Positions 27,315 through 35,176 of a stretch of 64,000 bases of DNA are shown here, piece by piece. Position numbers and translations under genes: made by a program. The notes beneath the pieces are model-generated. The model was not told the DNA's origin. It was given only the letters and a program-made list of their open reading frames with translations, and ran no database searches. The DNA is from Pedobacter hiemivivus (lineage in GTDB: Bacteria > Bacteroidota > Bacteroidia > Sphingobacteriales > Sphingobacteriaceae): the NCBI RefSeq assembly GCF_004331685.1, contig NZ_SJSM01000008.1, positions 1 through 64,000 on the forward strand, read 5' to 3'. Position 1 is the stretch's first letter. The number at the start of each line of letters is the position of its first letter.

Positions 27315-28731
27315 ATATATCTTTAAGTGCTGTTTTTGCTGCATGAAAGCCACACATACCATGTACACCAGGCCCGGGGGGAGTAGATGACGAGCAGATA
27401 TAAATACTTTTAGAAGAAGTTCTATATGGAGATACCCGCAATGCAGGGCGGGTATACAATTGTGTAATGTCCATAATCCCACCATTAATGTCGCCACCGA
27501 TATAGTTGGGATTATGGGCTTCCATTTGTCTGGTATTCATCGTGTTTTTGGCGAGTATAAGTGTTTTAAAACCGGGTGCAAATCGTTCTACCTGATTTTC
27601 TATGGCAGCAGTCATATCTTTCTCAGAGCCATTTGGTACATGGCAATAAGCCCAGGCGGTGTGTTTTCCCAGTGGCGCCCTTGTGTCATCAAAAACACTT
27701 GGCTGTGCAAATAATACAAAAGGTTTGTCGGGATGCCCGCCCACCGAAGTTCGTTGCTCGGAATCTGCGATTTCTGCATAGGTATTGCCCAGGTGTACAG
27801 TTGCCGCCTTGCTGCAGGCCGCTGCGGTAAAAGGTGCAGGTCCATTCAGTGCCCAGTCTACCTTAAAAACCCCCATACCTTGTTTGTATCTGCTCAATTG
27901 CCATTTGTAAAATGCAGATAATTCGTCCCCAGCTATTTGTAAAAGTTGTTTCGGTGTCAGGTCAAATAATACCACTTTATGGGAGGGCAGCTCTTTTACA
28001 GATTTTACCATTCGTCCTGTTTCTATTTTTCCGCCGAGATCACCAAAATAGGCAGCCAGGGCATTGGCGATAGACTGAGACCCACCTTTAGGGATTGGCC
28101 AGCCATACTTATGTCCCACGGCGGACAATACCAGGCCAATCGCTGCCGAAGTCCAGTTGCTTAGCGGTTGTATCGCATGTGCAGACATGCCAGCCCATAA
28201 ACCTTTGGCTTCTTTTGTAATAAATTTTGCTGCAATTGCGTCTGCGGATCTTACTGCATTTAGTCCAAATTGTGCTAGCAAAAGGGGCTGAGCAGGAATG
28301 CCTAGTGGGCCCATGGTATCCGCTGCAATTTCTTTCCAGTTGTTTACCACTGGCCTGATCAGTTTTAAATAAGTATCCTTGTCCAGACCTAAAGCTGAGG
28401 CTGTTTCTTCCATTGATCCCGATAAAAAAGCAGCGCTGCCATCATCAAAAGGATGGGCAGCAGACAAGGGAGCCTGTATAAAGGTTAATCCGTATTTATC
28501 CAAAGGTAAATCTGCAAAAAAAGGCGATGCCATAGCCATTGGGTGAATGGCCGAACAGACGTCGTGTTTGAAGCCCGGAAGGGTTAGCTCCTGGGTTCTC
28601 ATTCCACCGCCAATGGTTTCTTTTCCCTCTATCAATAATACGGAGAGACCAGCGCGCTGCATGGTAATGGCAGCGGCAAGACCATTAGGGCCAGAACCAA
28701 CTACAATTGCATCATAATCCTTTTTAGTCAT
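27295..28731 (-). CDS. FAD-dependent oxidoreductase, phytoene desaturase-like
   Basis: This 478-residue protein begins with the FAD-binding Rossmann motif (VVGSGPNGLAAAI, residues about 10-22), then LLIEGKETIGGGMRTQ. It has the overall length and layout of phytoene dehydrogenase/amine-oxidase-like flavoproteins. The substrate cannot be read from the sequence; it need not be a carotenoid. No signal peptide is seen, so it is cytoplasmic or peripheral to the membrane. It is the last gene of the seven-gene minus-strand operon, six bases after the CstB-like gene, and overlaps the convergent GH76 by 20 bases. Confidence 0.8.
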   Translation of the reverse strand: MTKKDYDAIVVGSGPNGLAAAITMQRAGLSVLLIEGKETIGGGMRTQELTLPGFKHDVCSAIHPMAMASPFFADLPLDKYGLTFIQAPLSAAHPFDDGSAAFLSGSMEETASALGLDKDTYLKLIRPVVNNWKEIAADTMGPLGIPAQPLLLAQFGLNAVRSADAIAAKFITKEAKGLWAGMSAHAIQPLSNWTSAAIGLVLSAVGHKYGWPIPKGGSQSIANALAAYFGDLGGKIETGRMVKSVKELPSHKVVLFDLTPKQLLQIAGDELSAFYKWQLSRYKQGMGVFKVDWALNGPAPFTAAACSKAATVHLGNTYAEIADSEQRTSVGGHPDKPFVLFAQPSVFDDTRAPLGKHTAWAYCHVPNGSEKDMTAAIENQVERFAPGFKTLILAKNTMNTRQMEAHNPNYIGGDINGGIMDITQLYTRPALRVSPYRTSSKSIYICSSSTPPGPGVHGMCGFHAAKTALKDIFKIEVT

Positions 28732-28737
28732 ACCTTC

Positions 28738-30171
28738 TTATTTATAGGTTTGTATTTCTTCGCCCAAATCTAAAATTAATACCCCTTCCAGGTTATAACG
28801 CAACAGGCTGCTTGCTATTGCAGATCTGTATCCGGAAGCACAATGTACAACTACCGGTTTATTATTGGGTATTTCTTTCCATCTGTTTGATAATTCTGAT
28901 AAAGGTATGTTTACAGATTCTTCAAATATTTTATGGGCTTTAAATTCTTTGGCTTCCCTAACATCTAAAATATAGTAATCATTTTTATGCTCATCAAACT
29001 TCTCTTTATCAACTATTGTTGGTGCTTGTTTCCTTTTATCGAATACGAAGCCTCCCTTTATGGAACCCTCGTATCCAATTTTAGCAGCCTTATAAATCAA
29101 AGCATTTAATTGCTGGCTGTTTTCAGCAACGAGGTAGAATTTTTGTGATGGTGGAATAATCGTTCCCAACCATGTTTCAAACTTTAAACCGTCGGGAATG
29201 TGAATGGCTTTTTCAAGGAATGAAGTTTTAAATAGGGTAGTAGATCTGCCATCGACAATTATCGCATCGGTTTCGGTCTCGAAGTTTTCAGGAAGCAACT
29301 GGATTCCTAGTAGACTACGCTGCAAATCAGCAGCGCCCTTTTTGTTTAACTCCACATCATAAGGGAAATATTTGGGTATAAAAGGCAAGTCTTTTAGTAA
29401 AAGTGCCACAAATTCGGATTCCGAGTAATTTTTGAAGGCATAGTTGTGCTGTCTTTCATAACCAATCGTACTGGAACTTACGTCTCTGATGTTGCTCCCA
29501 CATAAAGAACCTGCTCCATGTGCAGGGTAAAGGACGACCTGGTCATCCAGTTTGGCAAATTTATGATGTACGGTATGGTACATGGCTTTTGCCAGGGCAA
29601 TGCGCTCTGTCTCTTTACCTGCTTTATATTCCCGTAAATCTGGCCTGCCTACATCTCCAAATAATAACGCATCACCAGAAAAAACCAAAAGGTCTTTACC
29701 TTTGTCGACTAAAACGAGTGAAATACTATCTGGCGAATGTCCAGGAGTATCCAATACTTTTAGATAAAGATCCTGATTTAATGGAATGCGATCATTTGCA
29801 TCCAAAGGATGATGTTTAAATGTAGCGCCTACCTTTCGACTAAGATATATTGGAACACCTTTGTTTCGTTGGATTTCTGCGTGCGAGCTTACAAAATCAG
29901 CATGAGGGTGTGTTTCTATTACGCCAACAATTTCTGCATGGTTCTTCTTCGCATATTCGTAAAATGGTGTTGCATCCCTTGCCGGGTCTATCAGCAGTAT
30001 TTTGTTATCAAATAATATAGCATAAGAAAACTGTGCTAAACCCTTATCTGCAAATTGCTCTACGTGCCAGCCCGCAGGCTCAGAAGGACGATTTCCTAAC
30101 AATTGCTGAGGTACAACAAAGCCTAAAGCTAAGGCTTTGGCACTCTTAAAAATGAAACTTCTTCTTTTCAT
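28738..30171 (-). CDS. CstB-like persulfide dioxygenase-rhodanese fusion with Tat-like leader
   Basis: The protein has 477 residues. Residues 35-260 form a metallo-beta-lactamase fold with THPHADF (H88, H90, D92), TPGHS (H145), SGDALL (D167) and PAHG (H218). The iron ligands expected for persulfide dioxygenases are present, and the phenylalanine after HxHxD is usual in that group. Residues about 300-375 resemble a rhodanese domain without a catalytic cysteine. Residues about 385-477 are an active-looking rhodanese with CASGYRS (C444). This three-part order is that of Staphylococcus CstB, which turns low-molecular persulfides into thiosulfate and sulfite. The leader KRRSFIF plus a hydrophobic stretch suggests Tat export, which would be unusual. 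Confidence 0.82.
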   Translation of the reverse strand: MKRRSFIFKSAKALALGFVVPQQLLGNRPSEPAGWHVEQFADKGLAQFSYAILFDNKILLIDPARDATPFYEYAKKNHAEIVGVIETHPHADFVSSHAEIQRNKGVPIYLSRKVGATFKHHPLDANDRIPLNQDLYLKVLDTPGHSPDSISLVLVDKGKDLLVFSGDALLFGDVGRPDLREYKAGKETERIALAKAMYHTVHHKFAKLDDQVVLYPAHGAGSLCGSNIRDVSSSTIGYERQHNYAFKNYSESEFVALLLKDLPFIPKYFPYDVELNKKGAADLQRSLLGIQLLPENFETETDAIIVDGRSTTLFKTSFLEKAIHIPDGLKFETWLGTIIPPSQKFYLVAENSQQLNALIYKAAKIGYEGSIKGGFVFDKRKQAPTIVDKEKFDEHKNDYYILDVREAKEFKAHKIFEESVNIPLSELSNRWKEIPNNKPVVVHCASGYRSAIASSLLRYNLEGVLILDLGEEIQTYK

Positions 30172-30188
30172 GGTCAGTTCTAGTCAAC

Positions 30189-30971
30189 TTATTGGATCAC
30201 AAAACCTATTTTATCAACTCCCGCGTTTCCATCTTTGGGATTGAAAGCGTAAATCACCAATTCGTAACTGCCTGTTTCTTTAATTTTTAATTCTCCGGAA
30301 AATAGATTGTTTTCATGTAGCTTTTTCAAACTATACGTTCCTGTTTCTATTCCATCTTTTTTCAGAATTGCTTTTACTTCAAATTCATCCGAATTCCATA
30401 CTCCACCTTTAGTAATTGCACATCCACACAACATGGTAAGGCTAATTTTAAATTCCAGGACATCCTGTTTTAAGGAGGATAGTTGTATAGCCTGGTGGCT
30501 GGTAGGACTTAATATGTCCAGTATTAATCCTGGTAAATCAATAATAATGCCTTCGCCAAGTATATCTTTTCCCGGAATTAGCCAGACCTGGGTACTGCCT
30601 TTTATGGCAGCACCCCTTCTGCTCAAAGGGGCAATCACCTCAATGTCTACAAGGGTTGGTTCATTAATGTCTATAATCGCTTCGTATTTAGCTGTTTTTT
30701 CATCCGTTAATCTTTGACCGCGAACTAAGGAGCTTTGCAGGATCAGTTTTGTGTCGCCAGAGCTACCTGTTGTTATACCATTTGCCAGTAACTGACCGGT
30801 CAAGTTATTTTTGATGAGGACAGATGCACCGCCTATTCCTGTACCAATAAATTTGGCGTCTTTAGCTTTTACCCTTACCGTCACCTTGGTAGGAGCAGCC
30901 ATTAAACCATTTACAAGCAGGACAGCAATCGCTGTCATTGAAATTTTCTTAATCCTATTAATTGTTGACAT
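30189..30971 (-). CDS. Exported protein of unknown function with a Cys-Gly-Cys motif
   Basis: This 260-residue protein has a signal peptide ending NGLMAAP and no lipobox. The remainder looks like two beta-sandwich halves, and the second ends with a strand pattern like an immunoglobulin or fibronectin domain (YELVIYAFNPKDGNAG). The only striking motif is LCGCAITKGG (C182, C184), a vicinal cysteine pair that could carry a disulfide, bind a metal or take up a sulfur atom. I do not recognise the family. Its start overlaps the 3' end of the upstream DoxX-like gene by 14 bases, and the CstB-like gene follows after 17 bases. Confidence 0.6.
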   Translation of the reverse strand: MSTINRIKKISMTAIAVLLVNGLMAAPTKVTVRVKAKDAKFIGTGIGGASVLIKNNLTGQLLANGITTGSSGDTKLILQSSLVRGQRLTDEKTAKYEAIIDINEPTLVDIEVIAPLSRRGAAIKGSTQVWLIPGKDILGEGIIIDLPGLILDILSPTSHQAIQLSSLKQDVLEFKISLTMLCGCAITKGGVWNSDEFEVKAILKKDGIETGTYSLKKLHENNLFSGELKIKETGSYELVIYAFNPKDGNAGVDKIGFVIQ

Positions 30972-32430
30972 AAGTGTATAAGTTATTTTTGGTGTACCAT
31001 CCTTGACCTATAGGATAGTCTTTTTTGAATTTGTTTAGAACGATATGGACAGAATCCTTTTTGTTGATTAAACCAGCTATGATGATTTCGCCAGTCACCG
31101 GCCTTTTATAATCCCATTTAAGAATGCCAATACTATCACGTATGGCTGTTTCATAAAGCTTTTTTAAACCTACAGCGACATCTTTTTGTCCTTTGAACAG
31201 TTTTTTGCTGAATTCCTGGTTTTTATCTACCAGGTAAATCTGATGATTTGCTGAATCAATCTCGTAGTACAAGTAGCGCCATCCACCAGCCCTGCCAGTC
31301 AGCTCATATTTCCTCAGTATATCCTGAGGTTGAGGTACACCATTCGATATGTCAATTTTAAAAGCTTTGTGCACTTTGTAAGCTAGAGTGGAATAACGTT
31401 CAAAAATGGCGCTATGCCATCTTACGGAGTCTTGAGGAGTATAAGGGATGGTATCACCATTCAAAGCAAAAGAACTCACCTCATAATTTCCTTCTGCATT
31501 GGGTAGTCCGGGTATAACAGGTTCCTTTAACCGGGCACTGTTGTAATGCAGATCATATCTGTAATAACCGTATACAAATACAAAAAGAAAAATGAAAAGG
31601 TATTTTGAACCGTAAAATGCCAGTTTTTGCCCGGTGCTTTTTAATTTGGGATAATAATAGTTAGGCTTTACATTTTCCTTCTTGATAAAAAGTTTCCAGA
31701 TGGCTGGGGCATAATAAACGAGTAAAAAGGCCGAAAGTAGTACGAAATATCCACTATATACATGCACCCCGCCATCGTAAGCAATGTTGGCATGTGCAAT
31801 GTTGTATAGTACCCCCGCATTAAGAATGGCACCCAATGCTGTGGTTGCCCTAAAGAACATGAGTACGCCAGCTCCTATTTCCAGTAAGCCCAGAAATATC
31901 TGGTACCATAGCGATACGCCTACAGCCTGCCAGTACAATTTAAATTGCGCATAATCCCCTAGTTCGGTATTCAGATTGGTAATCGATGGAAAAGGCATTT
32001 GCATAGGGTAAAGTTTTAAATACCCGAAAGCGATAATGCCAATTGCAACGCGGTAGCGGGTAATTACCCTTAACCAGTAATACAGTACGTTGTAATTCGC
32101 AATTTTTTTGTTCCGTACCAGAATCGTCCATACCGCGGCACCTACTAGACCGATTAAAGCTGCAACGCCCCAGGTAGAGAATGAAGCAAGTCCCCATTTT
32201 CCGCTCTCAGACGCCACCTCGATAAAGCTGGGTCTGTATCCGGCTATTTTTGAAAGGATGTCGTACAAGGATTTTATTGGAAATAATTCTTTATACCAGC
32301 TTAATTTGACTGGAATAACCAATAAGGCGATAAAAATAAATGCGAATCTGAAACTTATTTTTTCAAAAGAGCTCCAGTTCGAAACCTCGTCCTGCACTAT
32401 ATTTTCTTCTGATTTTTTAATAGTACCCAT
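30958..32430 (-). CDS. DoxX/DoxD-like membrane protein with extra C-terminal domain (copy 2)
   Basis: This 490-residue protein has about seven hydrophobic segments in the first 290 residues. They include YYWLRVITRYRVAIGIIAFG, then KLYPMQMPFP, then LGLLEIGAGVLMF, the pattern of DoxX-like four-helix units. After the last segment (about 265-290) comes a soluble domain of about 190 residues (SSFALNGDTIPYTPQDSVRW). DoxD and DoxA make up thiosulfate:quinone oxidoreductase in Acidianus; most DoxX proteins are uncharacterised. It is a paralogue of the next gene upstream in the operon (32445-33779), with both parts conserved. Membership in the DoxX family is judged by eye. Confidence 0.6.
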   Translation of the reverse strand: MGTIKKSEENIVQDEVSNWSSFEKISFRFAFIFIALLVIPVKLSWYKELFPIKSLYDILSKIAGYRPSFIEVASESGKWGLASFSTWGVAALIGLVGAAVWTILVRNKKIANYNVLYYWLRVITRYRVAIGIIAFGYLKLYPMQMPFPSITNLNTELGDYAQFKLYWQAVGVSLWYQIFLGLLEIGAGVLMFFRATTALGAILNAGVLYNIAHANIAYDGGVHVYSGYFVLLSAFLLVYYAPAIWKLFIKKENVKPNYYYPKLKSTGQKLAFYGSKYLFIFLFVFVYGYYRYDLHYNSARLKEPVIPGLPNAEGNYEVSSFALNGDTIPYTPQDSVRWHSAIFERYSTLAYKVHKAFKIDISNGVPQPQDILRKYELTGRAGGWRYLYYEIDSANHQIYLVDKNQEFSKKLFKGQKDVAVGLKKLYETAIRDSIGILKWDYKRPVTGEIIIAGLINKKDSVHIVLNKFKKDYPIGQGWYTKNNLYTYVNN

Positions 32431-32444
32431 ATTTTTATGTGTTA

Positions 32445-33779
32445 TTAGTAAATTTTAATTGGTTTACGGCGGCCTTCCTTCAGTAAATAAGTTTTTGCTA
32501 CGCGTGTTAATACCACCGATAAAGAATCCCCGGTTTTATTGAAGCCTTTTAAGGTTATTTCCTGATCACCCTGTCTTGTTAAAGCGAAGGTATATCCATC
32601 CGTTACATCCGTTTTGTTCTCCAGAATGATTTGGTTGCTGTCTGCTGCTGTCTGATAGCTATAAAAATGACGGCCACCGTTACCCAGCTCTTCAAAATTC
32701 CGCTCTTTACTGGCCTGATAAGTTATTTCAGGTCTTAAGCTGTCTATCTTCACCGGTTTATTGTCTCGGATACTTATGGTGTTCCATTTTTCAAATACTA
32801 CATTTTGCCATCGGTTTGGACTGGTTAAGGAGTAGGGGATGGTATCATTGTTTAAAACAAACTTGGATACATCGTAAATCCCCTCGGTGTTTGCTAGGCC
32901 CTTATTTTCAGGGTAAGGATATTTTGTGCTGGTCCAGGAGAAGTAAGTTGCCAGACCAAAAACAAAGAGAATAAGTAGAAAAGTCAGCTGTAAATACTTC
33001 CTGTATTTTTTAATAAGGGGATGATAATTAGGGACAAAATTATCCGCCAAACTTTGTACCTCTAAAAAAAACAGGTTGAATATTCTGCGTAAATCATAGG
33101 AAAGAATAAATAGGGCTATTAACAGCAAAAATGAGCTGTACACCTGATTTCCTATGCCATAAGCAAAATTTACAAGAACAATATTTAACAAGAGTGCAGT
33201 AGCCAGACCAGCGCCTATGGCTACTGTACGATGGTATATCAATAAGAGGCCAGCTGCAATTTCTAGTAGCCCCAAAGAGACCACATAATATGCCGATGAG
33301 ACTGATGTGCTCAAAAAGTATACTTTCCAAGGTAAAAAATCACCATATGCCGTATGGAGGTCACTCAAAGTTGGCAAAGGTAGCTGGATGGGGAATAATT
33401 TAACAATGCCAGTAGCAATGATAGCCAGTGCTAAACGGTAACGTAGGAATACACGCAGCCAATAATAAAGCTGTGGATATGCCTTTTTGGAAGGCGATAA
33501 TTTTTGCCATATCAATGTTGCGATCAGTGCTATTATTAAGGCAATGAGCCAATTGTAGTAGCCCGATAAATTAATGCCTGCAACAGGGTTTTCTGGGATA
33601 AATGAAGTTTGGAAAGTCGCTAGTTGGTAGAAACTTTGAAAACTCCATACTTTGGTGCCAATATGATGAAAGACCAGCTTATTGAAGGGGATAGAAAGAA
33701 CAATAAAAAATACAAATGACAGCCGGAATAAAAATATTTCGGTCTTTGTCCAGGTGATGTTTTCTTTTAGCGAACTCAT
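32445..33779 (-). CDS. DoxX/DoxD-like membrane protein with extra C-terminal domain (copy 1)
   Basis: The protein has 444 residues with the same layout as its downstream neighbour. About seven hydrophobic segments (residues 15-285) contain YYWLRVFLRYRLALAIIATG, KLFPIQLPLP and SLGLLEIAAGLLLIY. A soluble C-terminal domain follows with SKFVLNNDTIPYSL. The shared residues run through both halves, so the two genes arose by tandem duplication and may form a heterodimer. A link to thiosulfate or quinone chemistry is inferred from DoxD/DoxA and from the CstB-like gene in the same operon. SusD lies 10 bases upstream. Confidence 0.6.
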   Translation of the reverse strand: MSSLKENITWTKTEIFLFRLSFVFFIVLSIPFNKLVFHHIGTKVWSFQSFYQLATFQTSFIPENPVAGINLSGYYNWLIALIIALIATLIWQKLSPSKKAYPQLYYWLRVFLRYRLALAIIATGIVKLFPIQLPLPTLSDLHTAYGDFLPWKVYFLSTSVSSAYYVVSLGLLEIAAGLLLIYHRTVAIGAGLATALLLNIVLVNFAYGIGNQVYSSFLLLIALFILSYDLRRIFNLFFLEVQSLADNFVPNYHPLIKKYRKYLQLTFLLILFVFGLATYFSWTSTKYPYPENKGLANTEGIYDVSKFVLNNDTIPYSLTSPNRWQNVVFEKWNTISIRDNKPVKIDSLRPEITYQASKERNFEELGNGGRHFYSYQTAADSNQIILENKTDVTDGYTFALTRQGDQEITLKGFNKTGDSLSVVLTRVAKTYLLKEGRRKPIKIY

Positions 33780-33789
33780 AAAAAATCTT

Positions 33790-35157
33790 TTAATTAGATG
33801 AATAACCAGGGTTCGGAGCTAGATTGGGATCTATTAAAGTCTGTGAGTAAGGAATAGGTAGCCTCAATTTATTGGCGTCTGCTATTCCTAGTACATCTTT
33901 TGCCCTGTTTGTTCTGATGAGGTCATACCAGCGATGGTTTTCCAGTGCAAATTCTAGTCTGTTTTCGTTTTCAATGGCTAAGAGTACCTGCTCTTTCGTA
34001 CCAGTGGTCAGTATACCCACATTTGATCTTTTTCTGATTTCGTTTAAGTCATCCCGGGCACCATCCGGATTTTCCTGCTGTGCTCTTGCTTCGGCCCTGA
34101 TCAGGTACAATTCTGCCAGTCTGATTAAAAATGCAGGGTCAGTTCCGTTGGTGCGGTAGTATAGATTTCCAAACCAGTTGTCGGCACCGTTAATTACCTG
34201 TTTTTCTACCAATGCTTTTCTGTCTCCACCAATGGCTGGGTCGCTTAATAATTCGGCTATTTTATCTGTAGGCCTTATCCATCCCACGCCACCTTTGGCC
34301 GAAGGCTGCCAATTATAGGCTTGTGTATTGGTTACGTTGATGTTGTAATAAAGCTCTAATACCGATTCAGAAGTGGCAGAGGCATTGTTGGCAAAGAAAG
34401 ATTTGTAAGGGTTTAACAGGGTGTAATTTGTCTTGTCATCAATAATTTTGCCTGCATACTTCTCTGCTTCCGGCCAGTTGTTTTGATAAAGATAAAACCT
34501 GGCTTTTAGTGCCCAAACGGTTTTTTTTGTGGCCCTTATTCTATTGGTGGTTTCTGGCAGGAGATCCTCGGCTGCGATCAGGTCTTTCAATACCTGTGCA
34601 TACGTTTCTGCAACGCTACTCCTTTGGATGCTTGGACGGTCATTGGGCGAAGTTGTTGGGGTAAGGATAAGCTGAACGCCACCCCAGGTTCTTGTCAAGT
34701 CAAAATAAGCTAGTGCCCTTATAAAATAGGCTTCACCTATCAATTGATTTTTGATGGCTGGAGTAAAAGTTGCAGTAGTAGCCAGCTGTGGGACTTTCGC
34801 AATCACATTGTTTGCCCTGTTTATGGTGTTATATATGGCTGTCCAGGAGGTGGCTAAAACAGCCAGATCGGATTTTACATTATGGTTGGTTAACTGGTTA
34901 TTGACGGTTTGTGAGCCGGTATATCGGATATTATCTCCGGAGAAGAAACCCAGGATCTGGAAGCTATATCCATAATATCCATCGGATTGCAATTGGTTGT
35001 ATATCCCCCTTACAGCTGTTTTGGCAGAGTTTTCATCTACTATAGTAACTTCGTCGGAAGTCGATTTTTTTGGTTCAACATCTAAAAATTTACCGCATGA
35101 TACAAAGAGTAACGAAAGGGCGGTTAGTGATGTGAATAGAAATATGTTATTTTTCAT
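33790..35157 (-). CDS. SusD/RagB-like lipoprotein of the glycosidase-free operon
   Basis: This 455-residue protein has a lipobox cysteine in LLFVSCGKFL. It shows SusD hallmarks: LIGEAYFIRALAYFDLTRTW in the helical part, and LNEIRKRSN, IENENRLEFALENHRWYDLIR at the C-terminal end. It is at the short end of the family. It pairs with the SusC at 35177-38272. No carbohydrate enzyme is encoded in this operon, so its ligand may not be a glycan; SusCD pairs for peptides and other compounds are known. Confidence 0.92.
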   Translation of the reverse strand: MKNNIFLFTSLTALSLLFVSCGKFLDVEPKKSTSDEVTIVDENSAKTAVRGIYNQLQSDGYYGYSFQILGFFSGDNIRYTGSQTVNNQLTNHNVKSDLAVLATSWTAIYNTINRANNVIAKVPQLATTATFTPAIKNQLIGEAYFIRALAYFDLTRTWGGVQLILTPTTSPNDRPSIQRSSVAETYAQVLKDLIAAEDLLPETTNRIRATKKTVWALKARFYLYQNNWPEAEKYAGKIIDDKTNYTLLNPYKSFFANNASATSESVLELYYNINVTNTQAYNWQPSAKGGVGWIRPTDKIAELLSDPAIGGDRKALVEKQVINGADNWFGNLYYRTNGTDPAFLIRLAELYLIRAEARAQQENPDGARDDLNEIRKRSNVGILTTGTKEQVLLAIENENRLEFALENHRWYDLIRTNRAKDVLGIADANKLRLPIPYSQTLIDPNLAPNPGYSSN

Positions 35158-35176
35158 GTTGCTAGTTGATCTGTTC

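Noticed and set aside
27612..28164. Several open frames of 60-85 codons antisense to the FAD oxidoreductase gene
   Set aside because: They lack ribosome sites and families and overlap a gene with clear motifs.
28738..30171. Missing last histidine of the HxHxDH motif as a sign of a dead metallo-beta-lactamase fold
   Set aside because: Persulfide dioxygenases use one iron held by two His and one Asp, all present here; F after HxHxD is common in this group.
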